The notes: generated by a model from the sequence alone, not told the origin. Shown: positions 35,166-44,772, numbered from the stretch's first letter. The stretch is 64,000 nt of DNA from Claveliimonas bilis (GCF_030296775.1 NZ_AP027742.1:1364001-1428000), one strand, 5' to 3'. Made by a program: numbers and translations.

Positions 35166-35525
35166 ATGAAAGAGGAAAGATTTCTAAAACTTACATATAT
35201 TCATGATATTGCAACCATTGTTTCCATATTTTTGTCCGTATTTCATGTGATGAAGGGGACAGGCAGCAAAATTCGGGATGTGCTCTGCGGATCATTTCTT
35301 GTTATGCAGATTTTTGCAGCGTTAAAGATAGGAGCCAGATTTTTGGAAAAGAAAAACGATCTGCAGAAATCCATGGAAGAGCTGTATCACAGGTCAGAAA
35401 AAGAGTGGGGGGCAGGATGGAAATCGTCCTTGCTCCTTTATGTCCTGATTTCTGTCACTGTGTTTTTTAAAGTCGGAGTCCCCCTTCTGCTTGGGAAAGA
35501 TAATGAAAAAGAGAGCGGTGTATGA
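35166..35525 (+). CDS. Small membrane protein of unknown function
   Basis: The 119-residue protein has three hydrophobic segments (about residues 10-26, 41-58 and 87-108). ATG at 35166 is chosen because AAAGGAGG lies about ten bases before it; an earlier in-frame ATG (35142) lies upstream of that ribosome site. It follows the C_GCAxxG_C_C gene and ends in a terminator. No family recognised. Confidence 0.6.
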   Translation: MKEERFLKLTYIHDIATIVSIFLSVFHVMKGTGSKIRDVLCGSFLVMQIFAALKIGARFLEKKNDLQKSMEELYHRSEKEWGAGWKSSLLLYVLISVTVFFKVGVPLLLGKDNEKESGV

Positions 35526-35558
35526 TGCGTTTACAGAACATACACAGCCCTCTTTTTG
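35511..35558 (+). terminator. Terminator after the nadE gene cluster
   Basis: Arms 35511-35524 and 35539-35552 pair over fourteen positions with about two mismatches, followed by TTTTT. The left arm covers the last codons and stop of the small membrane protein. Confidence 0.78.
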
Positions 35559-35567
35559 TTATATGAG

Positions 35568-35584
35568 AAAGTCCCAGGGACTTT
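35568..35584. terminator. Second short hairpin between convergent genes
   Basis: AAAGTCCC and GGGACTTT face each other around a single A, followed on the + strand by a T-rich run. It lies between the two convergent genes and may back up the terminator before it. Confidence 0.45.
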
Positions 35585-35598
35585 TCCTTTTTCAATTT

Positions 35599-36285
35599 TT
35601 ACAGATTCAGTTTCTTAAAAAGATCGCCGAGATTTGTTCCGATATTCTCGGATTTTGGTATTTCCACTTTTTCTTCCGGTTCTTCCTTGACCTCTTCCAG
35701 CGCTTTCATGCTGAGACTGATCTTTCCATCTTTGACTCCAATGATCTTAACGTTTACTTCATCCCCTGTATTCAGCACATCTTTTGGGGATTTTACACGT
35801 TTCTGGCTGATCTGAGAAACATGTACCAATCCGGACAGGCCATCTTCCAGGCGGACGAAAGCGCCGTAGGGCTGCAGACTTTCTACCGTTCCTTTTACTA
35901 CGCTGCCGATTTTGACATTGGCGATCTTTTCTTCCATGGCTTTCTTTTCTTTTTCTTTTAAGATTTCGCGGGCAGATAAAACAAGCCGGTTTTCTGCCTG
36001 ATTGACTTCGATCACGCGTACCTCAATATCTTTTAAAAGATAGGTTTCCAGATCTTCGATATAGGATAAGGATAAGCGGGATGCAGGAATGAAGCCTCTA
36101 AGCCCTTCTACCATGGCAATCGCTCCGCCATTTACGATTCCTTCAACTTTTACCGGGAGAACGGTTTCATTTTCCAGGTAGCTCTGGACAACATTCCAGG
36201 GATTGGCATCATCAAAATGTTCCTCATAGTCTGCCATGGTTTCCTCTGGTTTGTTTTCTTCTTGTTGTAATAATTCTTCACTCAT
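35599..36285 (-). CDS. S1 RNA-binding domain protein
   Basis: The 228-residue protein has two S1 domains (about residues 45-110 with VEGIVNGGAIAMVEGLRGFIPAS, and 125-195 with VVKGTVESLQPYGAFVRLEDGLSGLVHVS). It is shorter than ribosomal protein S1 of Gammaproteobacteria and matches the RpsA-like or YugI-type proteins of Clostridia. It probably binds mRNA or ribosomes. It stands alone on the minus strand with its own promoter. Confidence 0.87.
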   Translation of the reverse strand: MSEELLQQEENKPEETMADYEEHFDDANPWNVVQSYLENETVLPVKVEGIVNGGAIAMVEGLRGFIPASRLSLSYIEDLETYLLKDIEVRVIEVNQAENRLVLSAREILKEKEKKAMEEKIANVKIGSVVKGTVESLQPYGAFVRLEDGLSGLVHVSQISQKRVKSPKDVLNTGDEVNVKIIGVKDGKISLSMKALEEVKEEPEEKVEIPKSENIGTNLGDLFKKLNL

Positions 36286-36338
36286 TTTGTTAGTCCTTTC
36301 TCATAACCGTATTCTATGTGCTTTCACATACTATTAGT

Positions 36339-36368
36339 AGTATAGCATGAAATACCAGGATTGTTCAA
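36339..36368 (-). promoter_or_regulatory. Promoter of the S1-domain gene
   Basis: On the minus strand TTGAAC (36368-36363), 18-base spacer and TATACT (36344-36339). Confidence 0.6.
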
Positions 36369-36481
36369 AGAAAAAAGCAAAGATACGGGATTTTTTAGTT
36401 GACTGGACCGGGAAAAAATGGCAAGCTTACATTATAAGATGCCGCATAAGCAAGAAGGCGGCTTTGGCAGGGAGTGAAGAT

Positions 36482-38128
36482 ATGGAAAAAAAGGCAAGAA
36501 AAGTATATGTGATCGGACATAAAAACCCGGATACGGATTCCATTTGTTCAGCGATCGCTTATGCAAATCTGAAACGTGAAATGACAGGGAGAGAATATAC
36601 TGCAAAGAGAGCAGGCCAGATCAACGAGGAGACACAGTATGTACTTCATAAATTTCATGTGGATGCGCCGAGGCTTCTGACGAATGTCAAGCTGCAGGTT
36701 AAGGATATGGATATTCATAAAATAAAAGGGGTGGAACCGGGAGTTTCCATTAAAGAGACATGGGAACTTATGAAGAAACAGTCTGTAAAGACGATTCCGG
36801 TTATAAAAGAAGGGGAACTTGTGGGGCTGATCTCCACAGGAGACATTGCCAAATCTTATATGGATGTATATGACAGTACGATCCTGGCAAAAGCCCGGAC
36901 GCAGTACAAAAATATTATTCAGACCCTGGATGGGGAATTGATCACAGGAAATGAACACGGATATTTTGTAAAAGGGAAGGTGGCAGTAGGCGCTTCCAGC
37001 ACAGATATGATGGAGGAATTTATTCAGAAGGATGACCTGGTGATCCTGGGAAACCGTTATGAATCTCAGGCGTGTGCCGTTGAAATTGATGCCAGCTGTC
37101 TTGTTGTATGCCAGGATGCAGAAATTTCAGAGGAACTGATCCGTAAAGCGGAAGAGCAGAGTATTGTCATTATACGTACGCCTCACGATACTTTTACGGC
37201 GGCAAGGCTCATTAATCAGAGTATACCGGTCAAATATTTTATGAGCAAGGGACCGCTGACTGTTTTCCGTATGGATGACTATGTGGATGATATCAAAGAA
37301 CAGATGACGAAAAAGAAGTTCCGCGATTTCCCTATTCTGGATCGCCATGGAAATTTCAAAGGATTTATTTCCAGGCGGCGTTTCATGGATGTAAGCAAGA
37401 AGCAGGTCATTCTGGTGGATCACAATGAGCGTTCCCAGGCGGTAGACGGAATTGAAGAGGCAGAGATTCAGGAGATCATAGATCATCACAGGCTTGGAAA
37501 TATTGAAACAATGGGGCCGGTATTTTTCCGTAATCAGCCGGTGGGCTGTACCGCTACAATAGTAGGACAGATGTACGAAGAAAACGGAGTGGAATTAACT
37601 CCGGTCATGGCCGGTCTTCTGGCCTCGGCGATCATATCAGATACTTTGCTGTTCCGTTCGCCTACCTGTACGATGGTGGATCAGAATATGGCAGAAAAGC
37701 TGGCAAAAATTGCCGGTATTGATCTGGAGGAAATGGCGGCGGAAATGTTTCATGCAGGAAGCAGCCTGAAAGGCAAAAGTCCGCAGGAAATCTGTTTCCA
37801 GGATTTCAAACAGTTTAATGTCAATGACAAAGTGTTTGGGGTAGGACAGATCAATTCCATGAATAAAGAAGAACTGAAAGAGATCAGGGAGAAGCTTCTG
37901 AAATATCTGGAAGAGGCAAGAAAGGAGCAGAAGCTTCACATGGTTTATTTTATGCTTACAGATATTCTGGATGAATCTACAGAATTGCTTTGCTGCGGAC
38001 CGGGGGCAAGGGATCCTATCATTGAGGCTTTCGAACGTCCGGAGGACGAGGATCCGATTATATTAAAGGGAGTCGTCTCCAGAAAGAAACAGCTGATTCC
38101 TGCTCTTGCAGGGGCATTGCAGCAATAG
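36482..38128 (+). CDS. CBS/DRTGG-containing manganese-dependent inorganic pyrophosphatase
   Basis: The 548-residue protein splits a family II pyrophosphatase around a regulatory insert. The DHH lobe has HKNPDTDS (about residue 12), ILVDHNE and IIDHHRLG (about 340); the DHHA2 lobe closes the C-terminus. Between them lie a CBS domain pair and a DRTGG domain (about 70-290), which bind adenine nucleotides and set activity by energy charge in CBS-PPases. It hydrolyses pyrophosphate to two phosphates. ATG 36482 is chosen; a longer frame from 36347 overlaps the divergent promoter. Confidence 0.93.
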   Translation: MEKKARKVYVIGHKNPDTDSICSAIAYANLKREMTGREYTAKRAGQINEETQYVLHKFHVDAPRLLTNVKLQVKDMDIHKIKGVEPGVSIKETWELMKKQSVKTIPVIKEGELVGLISTGDIAKSYMDVYDSTILAKARTQYKNIIQTLDGELITGNEHGYFVKGKVAVGASSTDMMEEFIQKDDLVILGNRYESQACAVEIDASCLVVCQDAEISEELIRKAEEQSIVIIRTPHDTFTAARLINQSIPVKYFMSKGPLTVFRMDDYVDDIKEQMTKKKFRDFPILDRHGNFKGFISRRRFMDVSKKQVILVDHNERSQAVDGIEEAEIQEIIDHHRLGNIETMGPVFFRNQPVGCTATIVGQMYEENGVELTPVMAGLLASAIISDTLLFRSPTCTMVDQNMAEKLAKIAGIDLEEMAAEMFHAGSSLKGKSPQEICFQDFKQFNVNDKVFGVGQINSMNKEELKEIREKLLKYLEEARKEQKLHMVYFMLTDILDESTELLCCGPGARDPIIEAFERPEDEDPIILKGVVSRKKQLIPALAGALQQ

Positions 38129-38153
38129 GAAAGGCAGGAGGAAGAAAAGGAGT

Positions 38154-38744
38154 ATGGAGAAGGAAATATGGAAGGCAGGAAACATGGTTTATCCGCTTCC
38201 GGCGGTAATGGTCAGTACGGCCGATAAGAAAGGGAGAGCCAATATCCTGACTGTAGCCTGGACCGGCACTGTGTGTACCAATCCGGCCATGGTGTATATT
38301 TCTGTGCGTCCGGAAAGATACAGCTATTCTCTTTTGAAAGAAAGCGGGGAATTTGTCATTAATCTGACGACAAAGAAGCTTTTGTATGCGACGGACTGGT
38401 GCGGGGTGAAATCCGGACGGGATGTGGATAAATGGAAGGAGATGCACCTCACCCAGGGGAAAGCCCATAAGCTTTCTTATGCCCCGGTGATCAAGGAATC
38501 TCCGGTTAATATTGAGTGCCGGGTTACAGAAGTAAAGGAGCTGGGAAGCCATCATATGTTCCTGGCAAAGGTGGAAGCAGTGCAGGTGGATCCTGAGTAT
38601 ATGGATGAGAAAGGAAAGTTCCATTTGAATCGATCCGGCCTTATTGCCTATTCTCACGGTGAATACCTGGAGATTGGGAAGAAACAGGGAAGTTTTGGAT
38701 ATAGTGTAAGAAAGGAAAAGAAAAAAAGGCGTCCGGTCAGATGA
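38154..38744 (+). CDS. Flavin reductase family protein
   Basis: The 196-residue protein has the flavin-reductase-like FMN-binding domain, with GNMVYPLPAVMVSTADKKGRANILTVAWTGTV in the early strand region and NLTTKKLLYATDWCG. Members reduce or bind FMN and supply reduced flavin or act as flavoredoxin-like carriers. Start is ATG at 38154 after GGAG. A terminator covers the last codons. Confidence 0.85.
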   Translation: MEKEIWKAGNMVYPLPAVMVSTADKKGRANILTVAWTGTVCTNPAMVYISVRPERYSYSLLKESGEFVINLTTKKLLYATDWCGVKSGRDVDKWKEMHLTQGKAHKLSYAPVIKESPVNIECRVTEVKELGSHHMFLAKVEAVQVDPEYMDEKGKFHLNRSGLIAYSHGEYLEIGKKQGSFGYSVRKEKKKRRPVR

Positions 38745-38759
38745 CCGGGCGTCTTTTTT
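38721..38759. terminator. Bidirectional terminator
   Basis: Arms 38728-38739 and 38742-38753 pair over about twelve positions with two wobbles; a T run (38754-38759) follows on the + strand and an A run (38721-38727) gives a T run on the minus strand. It serves both the flavin reductase gene and the convergent MATE gene. Confidence 0.85.
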
Positions 38760-38791
38760 GGAAGCGAGTGAAAATCTGAAGTATGCGGAAA

Positions 38792-40153
38792 TTATGAAAG
38801 AGCCATCAGTCTTGTTGCATAGATCCGTTTCAGCAGGATGGTACATAGAAGGAAAGAGACAACTTCTGCAATAGGAATAGCCCACCAGACCATTGAAAGC
38901 CCAAAGCAGACAGCCAGAATATATGCTACCGGAAGGATAACAACAAGCTGCCTTGCAGCAGAGACAACGAGACTGTAAACCCCATTTCCAAGAGCCTGGA
39001 ACAGGGAGCTGACAATGATATTGTATCCTGCCAGCAGGAAACTGATAGAAATAATACGAAGTGCCGGAACTCCAATGGCAAGCATATGATCGGAAGCATC
39101 AAAAAGTGTTTTCAGGAAAAATCCGGTCATGGTTTGGAACAGGAGCAATCCAACAATCATAATGCAGACTGCGATAAGAATACTCAATTTCAAGGTATGA
39201 GTGATCCTTCTTTTGTTCCGGGCGCCGTAATTATATGCTATGATCGGTATCATTCCATTGTTCAGTCCGAAAACAGGCATGAAGATAAAGCTCTGCAGTT
39301 TGAAATATATTCCGAATACAGCGGCGGCGGTGGAAGAAAACATTAAAAGGATCTTGTTCATTCCAAATGTCATCACAGAACCAATGGCCTGCATGATAAT
39401 GGAGGGGATTCCGACTTCATAAATGAGGGCGATCGTTTTTGCGTGAGGACGAAATCCTTTCATATTGAGATTGATCTCATGGTTTTTCTTCAAATTAAAT
39501 ATAAACGACAGAAGGACAGCCACAAGCTGACCAAAGACAGTGGCCACGGCAGCTCCAACCACTTCCATGCGGGGGAAGCCAAAATACCCGAAAATCAGGA
39601 TCGGATCCATAACAATGTTGATGATGGCCCCTGTTCCCTGTGTGATCATATTATAGATTGTTTTTCCGGTGGACTGCAGCAGCCGTTCAAATGTAATCTG
39701 CATAAAGATACCTACAGAGAGTACGCAGATAATGGTCATGTACTGCGTTCCGTATTTGATAATAGTAGGATTGTCTGTCTGAAGCCGGAAGAAAATACCG
39801 GATCCGAAAATACCGATCAGGGCAAAGATAACGGAGCTGATCAGTCCGAGGAAAATACCATTCCTTGCAGCCAGATTGGCGCCGTTAAAATTTTTTTCCC
39901 CCAGACAGCGGGAGAGAAGCGCATTGATCCCGACTCCGGTACCGGATGACACGGCGATCATAAGAAGCTGTACCGGATAGACAAGGGAAACGGCTGTCAG
40001 GGCATCTTCGCTTAGTTGGGCAACAAACATGCTGTCCACGATATTGTAGAGTGCCTGAACAAGCATGGAAACCATCATTGGAAGCGACATAGTGATAAGC
40101 AGGCGGGGAATGGGAAGTACGCCCATCTTGTTTTCTGCCGGTGTAGATGACAT
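38792..40153 (-). CDS. MATE family efflux transporter
   Basis: The 453-residue protein has about twelve hydrophobic segments in two halves and MATE features such as PMMVSMLVQALYNIVDSMFVAQL at the start. MATE pumps export cationic drugs or metabolites with sodium or proton entry. The substrate is unknown. Start ATG at 40153 after AGGAGG. It stands alone with its own promoter. Confidence 0.92.
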   Translation of the reverse strand: MSSTPAENKMGVLPIPRLLITMSLPMMVSMLVQALYNIVDSMFVAQLSEDALTAVSLVYPVQLLMIAVSSGTGVGINALLSRCLGEKNFNGANLAARNGIFLGLISSVIFALIGIFGSGIFFRLQTDNPTIIKYGTQYMTIICVLSVGIFMQITFERLLQSTGKTIYNMITQGTGAIINIVMDPILIFGYFGFPRMEVVGAAVATVFGQLVAVLLSFIFNLKKNHEINLNMKGFRPHAKTIALIYEVGIPSIIMQAIGSVMTFGMNKILLMFSSTAAAVFGIYFKLQSFIFMPVFGLNNGMIPIIAYNYGARNKRRITHTLKLSILIAVCIMIVGLLLFQTMTGFFLKTLFDASDHMLAIGVPALRIISISFLLAGYNIIVSSLFQALGNGVYSLVVSAARQLVVILPVAYILAVCFGLSMVWWAIPIAEVVSFLLCTILLKRIYATRLMALS

Positions 40154-40216
40154 GTTGTGTTCCTCCTTTTACATGAAAAAGTACGGGAAGATCCCGTCTT
40201 GTTTTGTCCATGCTAA

Positions 40217-40245
40217 AGTATAGCATTGCTGTATTTATAATGCAA
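40217..40245 (-). promoter_or_regulatory. Promoter of the MATE gene
   Basis: On the minus strand TTGCAT (40245-40240), 17-base spacer and TATACT (40222-40217). Confidence 0.7.
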
Positions 40246-40272
40246 TGAAATCATATATATATTGAAAAAAGG

Positions 40273-41016
40273 ATGCGGACGGCAAAGGAATTGAAGAAAA
40301 AGAGAAGAATTTTTATGTTCTATGCAGGAATATTGCTGATGGCGGTTCTGTTTCCGGGATGGGTAGAAAATCAGGAGCAAAAGCAGGGGGCAGAAGAAAG
40401 GAAAGAAGTAAGAGAAGCTCTGAAATATGTGGGTGATTCTATAGAGGCAGACGGAGAAGGGAAAAAGAAGATCGCTCTGACCTTTGATGACGGCCCCAAC
40501 GCCAGGTGGACGCCGGTGCTTCTTGACGGTCTGAAAGAAAGAGGGATTAAGGCTACCTTCTTTCTGATCGGATGCTATGCAGAGGAAAATCCTGAGATTG
40601 TAAAGCGCATGTACGAGGAGGGACATTTGATCGGCAATCATACTTACCATCATGTCAGTCTGACAGCGGGAAGTGAAAAGGAGGCGGAAGAGGAGATTGC
40701 AATGACGGATCATATCATTTGCGAGATCACCGGAGAAGGCACCGGATATGTACGTCCGCCCTTTGGCCTTTGGAGGGAAGAACTGGAAGAGAAAATGCAG
40801 ATTCTTCCGGTTATGTGGAACATTGATCCATTGGACTGGCAGAGCCGGGACACAGGAGAAATTGTGTTCAAGGTAGTGACGGAAGCGAAAGAAGATGCTA
40901 TTATCTTATTGCATGATTGTTATGAATCATCTGTTCAGGCAGCCCTGGAGATTGTCGATATCCTTACAGAAGAAGGATATGTGTTTGTAACAGCAGATGA
41001 AATTTTGATGGATTAA
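40273..41016 (+). CDS. Polysaccharide deacetylase (NodB-like), membrane-anchored
   Basis: The 247-residue protein has a basic N-terminus and one hydrophobic segment (about residues 14-30), so it is a secreted or anchored enzyme. The NodB domain has the motif TFDDGPN (metal and base aspartates), GNHTYHHVSL for the two metal histidines, RPPFG and late LLHDC. It probably deacetylates cell-wall or extracellular N-acetylated glycans. The ATG at 40273 has only a poor ribosome site; a start at 40315 is possible but would cut the basic leader. Confidence 0.85.
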   Translation: MRTAKELKKKRRIFMFYAGILLMAVLFPGWVENQEQKQGAEERKEVREALKYVGDSIEADGEGKKKIALTFDDGPNARWTPVLLDGLKERGIKATFFLIGCYAEENPEIVKRMYEEGHLIGNHTYHHVSLTAGSEKEAEEEIAMTDHIICEITGEGTGYVRPPFGLWREELEEKMQILPVMWNIDPLDWQSRDTGEIVFKVVTEAKEDAIILLHDCYESSVQAALEIVDILTEEGYVFVTADEILMD

Positions 41017-41028
41017 AAAGAGGAAACT

Positions 41029-41745
41029 ATGATACATGAATTTTCAAGAACAGAACTTCTGATCGGTCCGGAGAAATTCCGGCGGATCAAAAAAGCGTCG
41101 ATTATGGTATTTGGCGTCGGAGGCGTAGGTTCCCACTGCATTGAGGCGCTGGCAAGAACCGGTGTGGGAAAGCTGATACTGGTGGATAACGATAAAGTGT
41201 CTGTCACTAATATCAACCGGCAGTCAATCGCTTTTCACAGCACAGTAGGAGAGTACAAGACGCAGGTTATGAAAAGAAAGATACTTGATATTTGTCCGGA
41301 TACGGAAGTGGAAACCCATGAAGTCTTTGTTCTTCCGGATAATGTTGACAGCATTTTGGACTGCCGGCCGGATTATATTGTGGACGCCATCGACACCGTT
41401 ACGGCAAAGCTGGCTCTGGCAAAAAAAGCCATGGAGTATAATATTCCTATTATAAGCAGTATGGGGACGGGAAACAAGCTGCACGGGGAGATGTTTGAGA
41501 TTGAAGATATCAGCAGGACATCTGTGTGTCCTCTGTGTAAGGTGATGCGCCGGGAGCTGAAAAAGCAGGGGATTACCCATTTGAAAGTGCTGTATTCAAA
41601 AGAAAAGCCTGTCAAGACGGATCCTGACAAAATGGAAGAAGACCCGGGGACAAGACGGAGTCTTCCGGGAAGTATTTCTTTTGTCCCTCCGGTTGCGGGA
41701 CTTCTTATTGCCGGAGAGGTGATCCGGGATATTGCCGGGCTCTGA
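41029..41745 (+). CDS. tcdA: tRNA threonylcarbamoyladenosine dehydratase
   Basis: The 238-residue E1-like protein has the ATP-binding loop VFGVGGVGSHCIEAL, the LVDNDKVSVTNINRQ segment and DAIDTVTAKL. It forms cyclic t6A (ct6A) at position 37 of tRNAs that read ANN codons. The active-site region with CPLCKV (about residue 166) is present. It runs into rarA after 33 bases, probably in one operon. Confidence 0.9.
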   Translation: MIHEFSRTELLIGPEKFRRIKKASIMVFGVGGVGSHCIEALARTGVGKLILVDNDKVSVTNINRQSIAFHSTVGEYKTQVMKRKILDICPDTEVETHEVFVLPDNVDSILDCRPDYIVDAIDTVTAKLALAKKAMEYNIPIISSMGTGNKLHGEMFEIEDISRTSVCPLCKVMRRELKKQGITHLKVLYSKEKPVKTDPDKMEEDPGTRRSLPGSISFVPPVAGLLIAGEVIRDIAGL

Positions 41746-41778
41746 TGCAGGCTGAAGAGAAAGGCAGGAGTGTGCAAG

Positions 41779-43095
41779 ATGGATTTATTTGAATATGCAA
41801 GAGAACAGAATATGGAAAAAGAAGCACCGCTGGCATCCAGGCTTCGCCCGGTGACGCTGGAAGAAGTGGTGGGGCAGCAGCATATTATCGGCAGGGACAA
41901 GCTGCTGTACCGTGCCATCAAAGCAGATAAGTTAAGTTCAGTCATCTTTTACGGCCCTCCGGGGACAGGGAAGACAACGCTTGCTAAGGTGATCGCTCAT
42001 ACGACAAGCGCAGAATTTACTCAGATCAACGCCACAGTGGCAGGAAAAAAAGACATGGAAGCGGTGGTGGAGAAGGCAAAGCAGCTTCGGGGAATGTACC
42101 GGAAAAAGACGATCCTCTTTGTAGACGAGATCCATAGGTTTAACAAGGGGCAGCAGGACTATCTCCTTCCGTTTGTAGAGGACGGCACCATTATTCTTAT
42201 CGGTGCAACAACGGAGAATCCCTATTTTGAGGTAAATGGAGCGCTTATTTCCAGATCCAGCATTTTTGAACTGCGACCTTTGGAAAAAGAGGATATCAAA
42301 ACCCTGATCAAACGGGCAGTCTATGACAAGGAAAAGGGAATGGGAAGCTACGGTGCCAAGATCGATGAGGATGCACTGGAGTTTTTGGCGGACGTATCCG
42401 GCGGAGATGCAAGGAATGCACTGAATGCTGTCGAGCTTGGCATACTTACGACAGAGAGGGGAGAAGATGGGAAAATCCATCTGACGCTGGAAGTGGCTTC
42501 CGAATGTATCCAGAAGAGAGTGGTCCGTTATGACAAAACAGGAGATAATCATTATGATACAATATCCGCTTTTATTAAAAGTATGCGGGGATCCGATCCG
42601 GATGCCGCAGTTTATTATCTGGCAAAAATGCTGCGGGCAGGAGAAGATATTAAGTTTATTGCACGAAGGATCATGATCTGTGCTTCGGAGGATGTGGGAA
42701 ATGCAGATCCGATGGCTCTTACAGTAGCAGTCAGTGCAGCCCAGGCGGTGGAGCGGATTGGAATGCCGGAAGCTCAGATTATTTTATCCCAGGCTGTTCT
42801 CTATGTGGCTTCGGCCCCTAAGAGTAATTCGGCGTGCAACGCTATTTTTTCAGCGCTGGAAAATGTGGAAAAGTACAAGACAACCGTGCCATCCCATCTT
42901 CAGGATGCCCACTATAAAGGAGCACAGAATCTGGGAAGAGGAACCGGATATAAATATGCCCACGATTATCCTGATCACTATGTAAAGCAGCAGTACCTGC
43001 CGGATGAGATTAAAACAGCCAGATTTTATGAGCCGGGAGAACTCGGGTATGAAAAGGTGATAGGAGAGCGGTTAAAGAAACTGCGCAGTGAGTAA
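41779..43095 (+). CDS. rarA: Replication-associated recombination protein RarA (MgsA)
   Basis: The 438-residue AAA+ protein has Walker A GPPGTGKTTLAK (about residue 58), Walker B LFVDEIHRFNK and the sensor 1 IGATTENPYFEVN, plus the C-terminal tetramer domain with AAQAVERIGMPEA. It acts at stalled replication forks with SSB. ATG 41779 fits AGGAG at 41766-41770; a GTG at 41770 overlaps that site. It ends at a terminator. Confidence 0.93.
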   Translation: MDLFEYAREQNMEKEAPLASRLRPVTLEEVVGQQHIIGRDKLLYRAIKADKLSSVIFYGPPGTGKTTLAKVIAHTTSAEFTQINATVAGKKDMEAVVEKAKQLRGMYRKKTILFVDEIHRFNKGQQDYLLPFVEDGTIILIGATTENPYFEVNGALISRSSIFELRPLEKEDIKTLIKRAVYDKEKGMGSYGAKIDEDALEFLADVSGGDARNALNAVELGILTTERGEDGKIHLTLEVASECIQKRVVRYDKTGDNHYDTISAFIKSMRGSDPDAAVYYLAKMLRAGEDIKFIARRIMICASEDVGNADPMALTVAVSAAQAVERIGMPEAQIILSQAVLYVASAPKSNSACNAIFSALENVEKYKTTVPSHLQDAHYKGAQNLGRGTGYKYAHDYPDHYVKQQYLPDEIKTARFYEPGELGYEKVIGERLKKLRSE

Positions 43096-43115
43096 GAATT
43101 GGACATATGATGTAG

Positions 43116-43165
43116 AAAGACCTCCGTGGCAAGAAGCTGTTCTTCTGCTGCAGGGAGGTCTTTTA
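43116..43165 (+). terminator. Terminator after rarA
   Basis: Outer arms AAAGACCTCC (43116-43125) and GGAGGTCTTT (43154-43163) close an inner partial hairpin, followed by TTTTAATT. Confidence 0.82.
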
Positions 43166-43166
43166 A

Positions 43167-44012
43167 TTATTTAATATCTCTTTTGTTGAAGCTCCATATG
43201 CCAATGAAGGCTGGAAGGACAAGAAAACAGATGCCCACAGCCAGTGCCCGCAGGAGATCTCCCTGATCAGGATTCTGTGCCAGTATGCTCATGTTCATAT
43301 CCGGAAGATACTGAGCCAGAGAGACAGAGTGGCCAAGAAGCTTGCCTGCCGCCATTTCTGCCAGGGAAAGGATCAGGGATGTAAACTCCAGAAAACAGAT
43401 GTTAACTGCCAGAGAACCTCCATTTTGCCGGATCAGAATGCTGAACATAACAAACAGGGAAGCATATGCAGCTCCGAGAAGAAGTTCCAGTGCTCCTCTT
43501 TGCAGCGTGTGTATCCAGAAATCAGAGGAAACGTCCCCGAATCCCCACAGGACAGAAGCAATCAAAGCCGCAGTCAGCACAAACAGCAAAGTATAAAGGA
43601 TGGATACAAGGATCCCTACGATCAGTTTTGACAGATAGATAGCGGATCTGCTGTAATTGCGTGATGCAATATTTTTTATAGTTCCCTGATTGAACTCGCT
43701 GCCTACAAAAAGAGAGATCAAAACGGCCATGATCAGGGTAGTATTCCCGGCAAAAAAGGTCATAAGCTGCGCAGAAGTGCTTAGGTTATCATAATTTGTC
43801 GGGATTCCTTCTGCAGAGACAGAAAGACCGGATTCTTCCATGGCAGCCTGCTGCTGCTCAATCTGCGCTTCCATGTTTTCACCGGCCAATTTATAAGTGA
43901 AATCCAATAAGAATACAGTTGCTGCCGCCAAAAGGACAGAAATGATGAGGCAGATCCAGAAATATCTGGATTTTTTTAATTTATAGATATCACATTTCAC
44001 AAGACTTTTCAT
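43167..44012 (-). CDS. ABC transporter permease
   Basis: The 281-residue membrane protein has about six hydrophobic segments with a long extracytoplasmic loop after the first, as in ABC-2 type permeases of the lantibiotic/bacitracin-immunity kind (CcmB/NatB-like). It overlaps the ATP-binding subunit gene by 23 bases. Substrate unknown. Confidence 0.85.
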   Translation of the reverse strand: MKSLVKCDIYKLKKSRYFWICLIISVLLAAATVFLLDFTYKLAGENMEAQIEQQQAAMEESGLSVSAEGIPTNYDNLSTSAQLMTFFAGNTTLIMAVLISLFVGSEFNQGTIKNIASRNYSRSAIYLSKLIVGILVSILYTLLFVLTAALIASVLWGFGDVSSDFWIHTLQRGALELLLGAAYASLFVMFSILIRQNGGSLAVNICFLEFTSLILSLAEMAAGKLLGHSVSLAQYLPDMNMSILAQNPDQGDLLRALAVGICFLVLPAFIGIWSFNKRDIK

Positions 44013-44745
44013 TTTTTATTCCCCCTATTCTGCTTAAAAAGTAATCTTCCAGATCTATATCCTGCTGACCATTTCCTATACTACGGCGCCAGATGTCTTC
44101 TTCGGTAAATTCCTCAATCAACTTGCCATGATGGATGATGCCGTATCTTGTGGCAAATTTTGAAAGTTCTCCGAGAATATGACTGGAAACAAGGACAGTG
44201 ATATGGCGTTCCTGATTCAGTTTTAAAATCAATTCACGTATTTCTTTCATGCCCTCCGGATCCAGTCCATTTGTGGGTTCATCCAGGATGAGAAGTTTTG
44301 GATTGCCGATAAGGGCAATAGCAATGGCAAGACGTTGTTTCATACCAAGAGAAAAGTGTTTGCACTTTTTCCTTCCAGTATCGGTAAGACCAACAAGATC
44401 CAGAAGCTGCTGCAGATGTTCGGGATCATGAAGGTCTTGAAGTTTTGCAAAAGCAGTAAGATTTTCCATAGCAGTCATCCCCGGATAAAAAGCGGGGGAT
44501 TCAATGACAGTTCCAATTTCTGCACGCTTTTCCCGGAGATTGCTGCTGTTAAAGAGGCGGATATTTCCGCTGCTTGGAGATGCAAGACCTACTGCCATGC
44601 GGATGAAAGTAGTTTTTCCGGCTCCGTTTTTGCCGATAAAGCCGTAAATATCCCCTTCGTAAATGGTCATAGATACCTGGTCTACGACTGTGCGATGTCC
44701 ATACTGTTTTGTCAAACTTTGAGTTTGAAGAATGATGTCCTTCAT
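43990..44745 (-). CDS. ABC transporter ATP-binding protein
   Basis: The 251-residue ATPase has Walker A GKNGAGKTT, signature FSLGMKQRLAIAIAL and Walker B LLILDEPTNGLDPEG, typical of ABC-2 type exporters such as those for antimicrobial peptide immunity. It energises the permease directly downstream. The promoter has a near operator. Confidence 0.93.
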   Translation of the reverse strand: MKDIILQTQSLTKQYGHRTVVDQVSMTIYEGDIYGFIGKNGAGKTTFIRMAVGLASPSSGNIRLFNSSNLREKRAEIGTVIESPAFYPGMTAMENLTAFAKLQDLHDPEHLQQLLDLVGLTDTGRKKCKHFSLGMKQRLAIAIALIGNPKLLILDEPTNGLDPEGMKEIRELILKLNQERHITVLVSSHILGELSKFATRYGIIHHGKLIEEFTEEDIWRRSIGNGQQDIDLEDYFLSRIGGIKNEKSCEM

Positions 44746-44772
44746 TCGATATATTCCTCCTTTTGTATTTAT

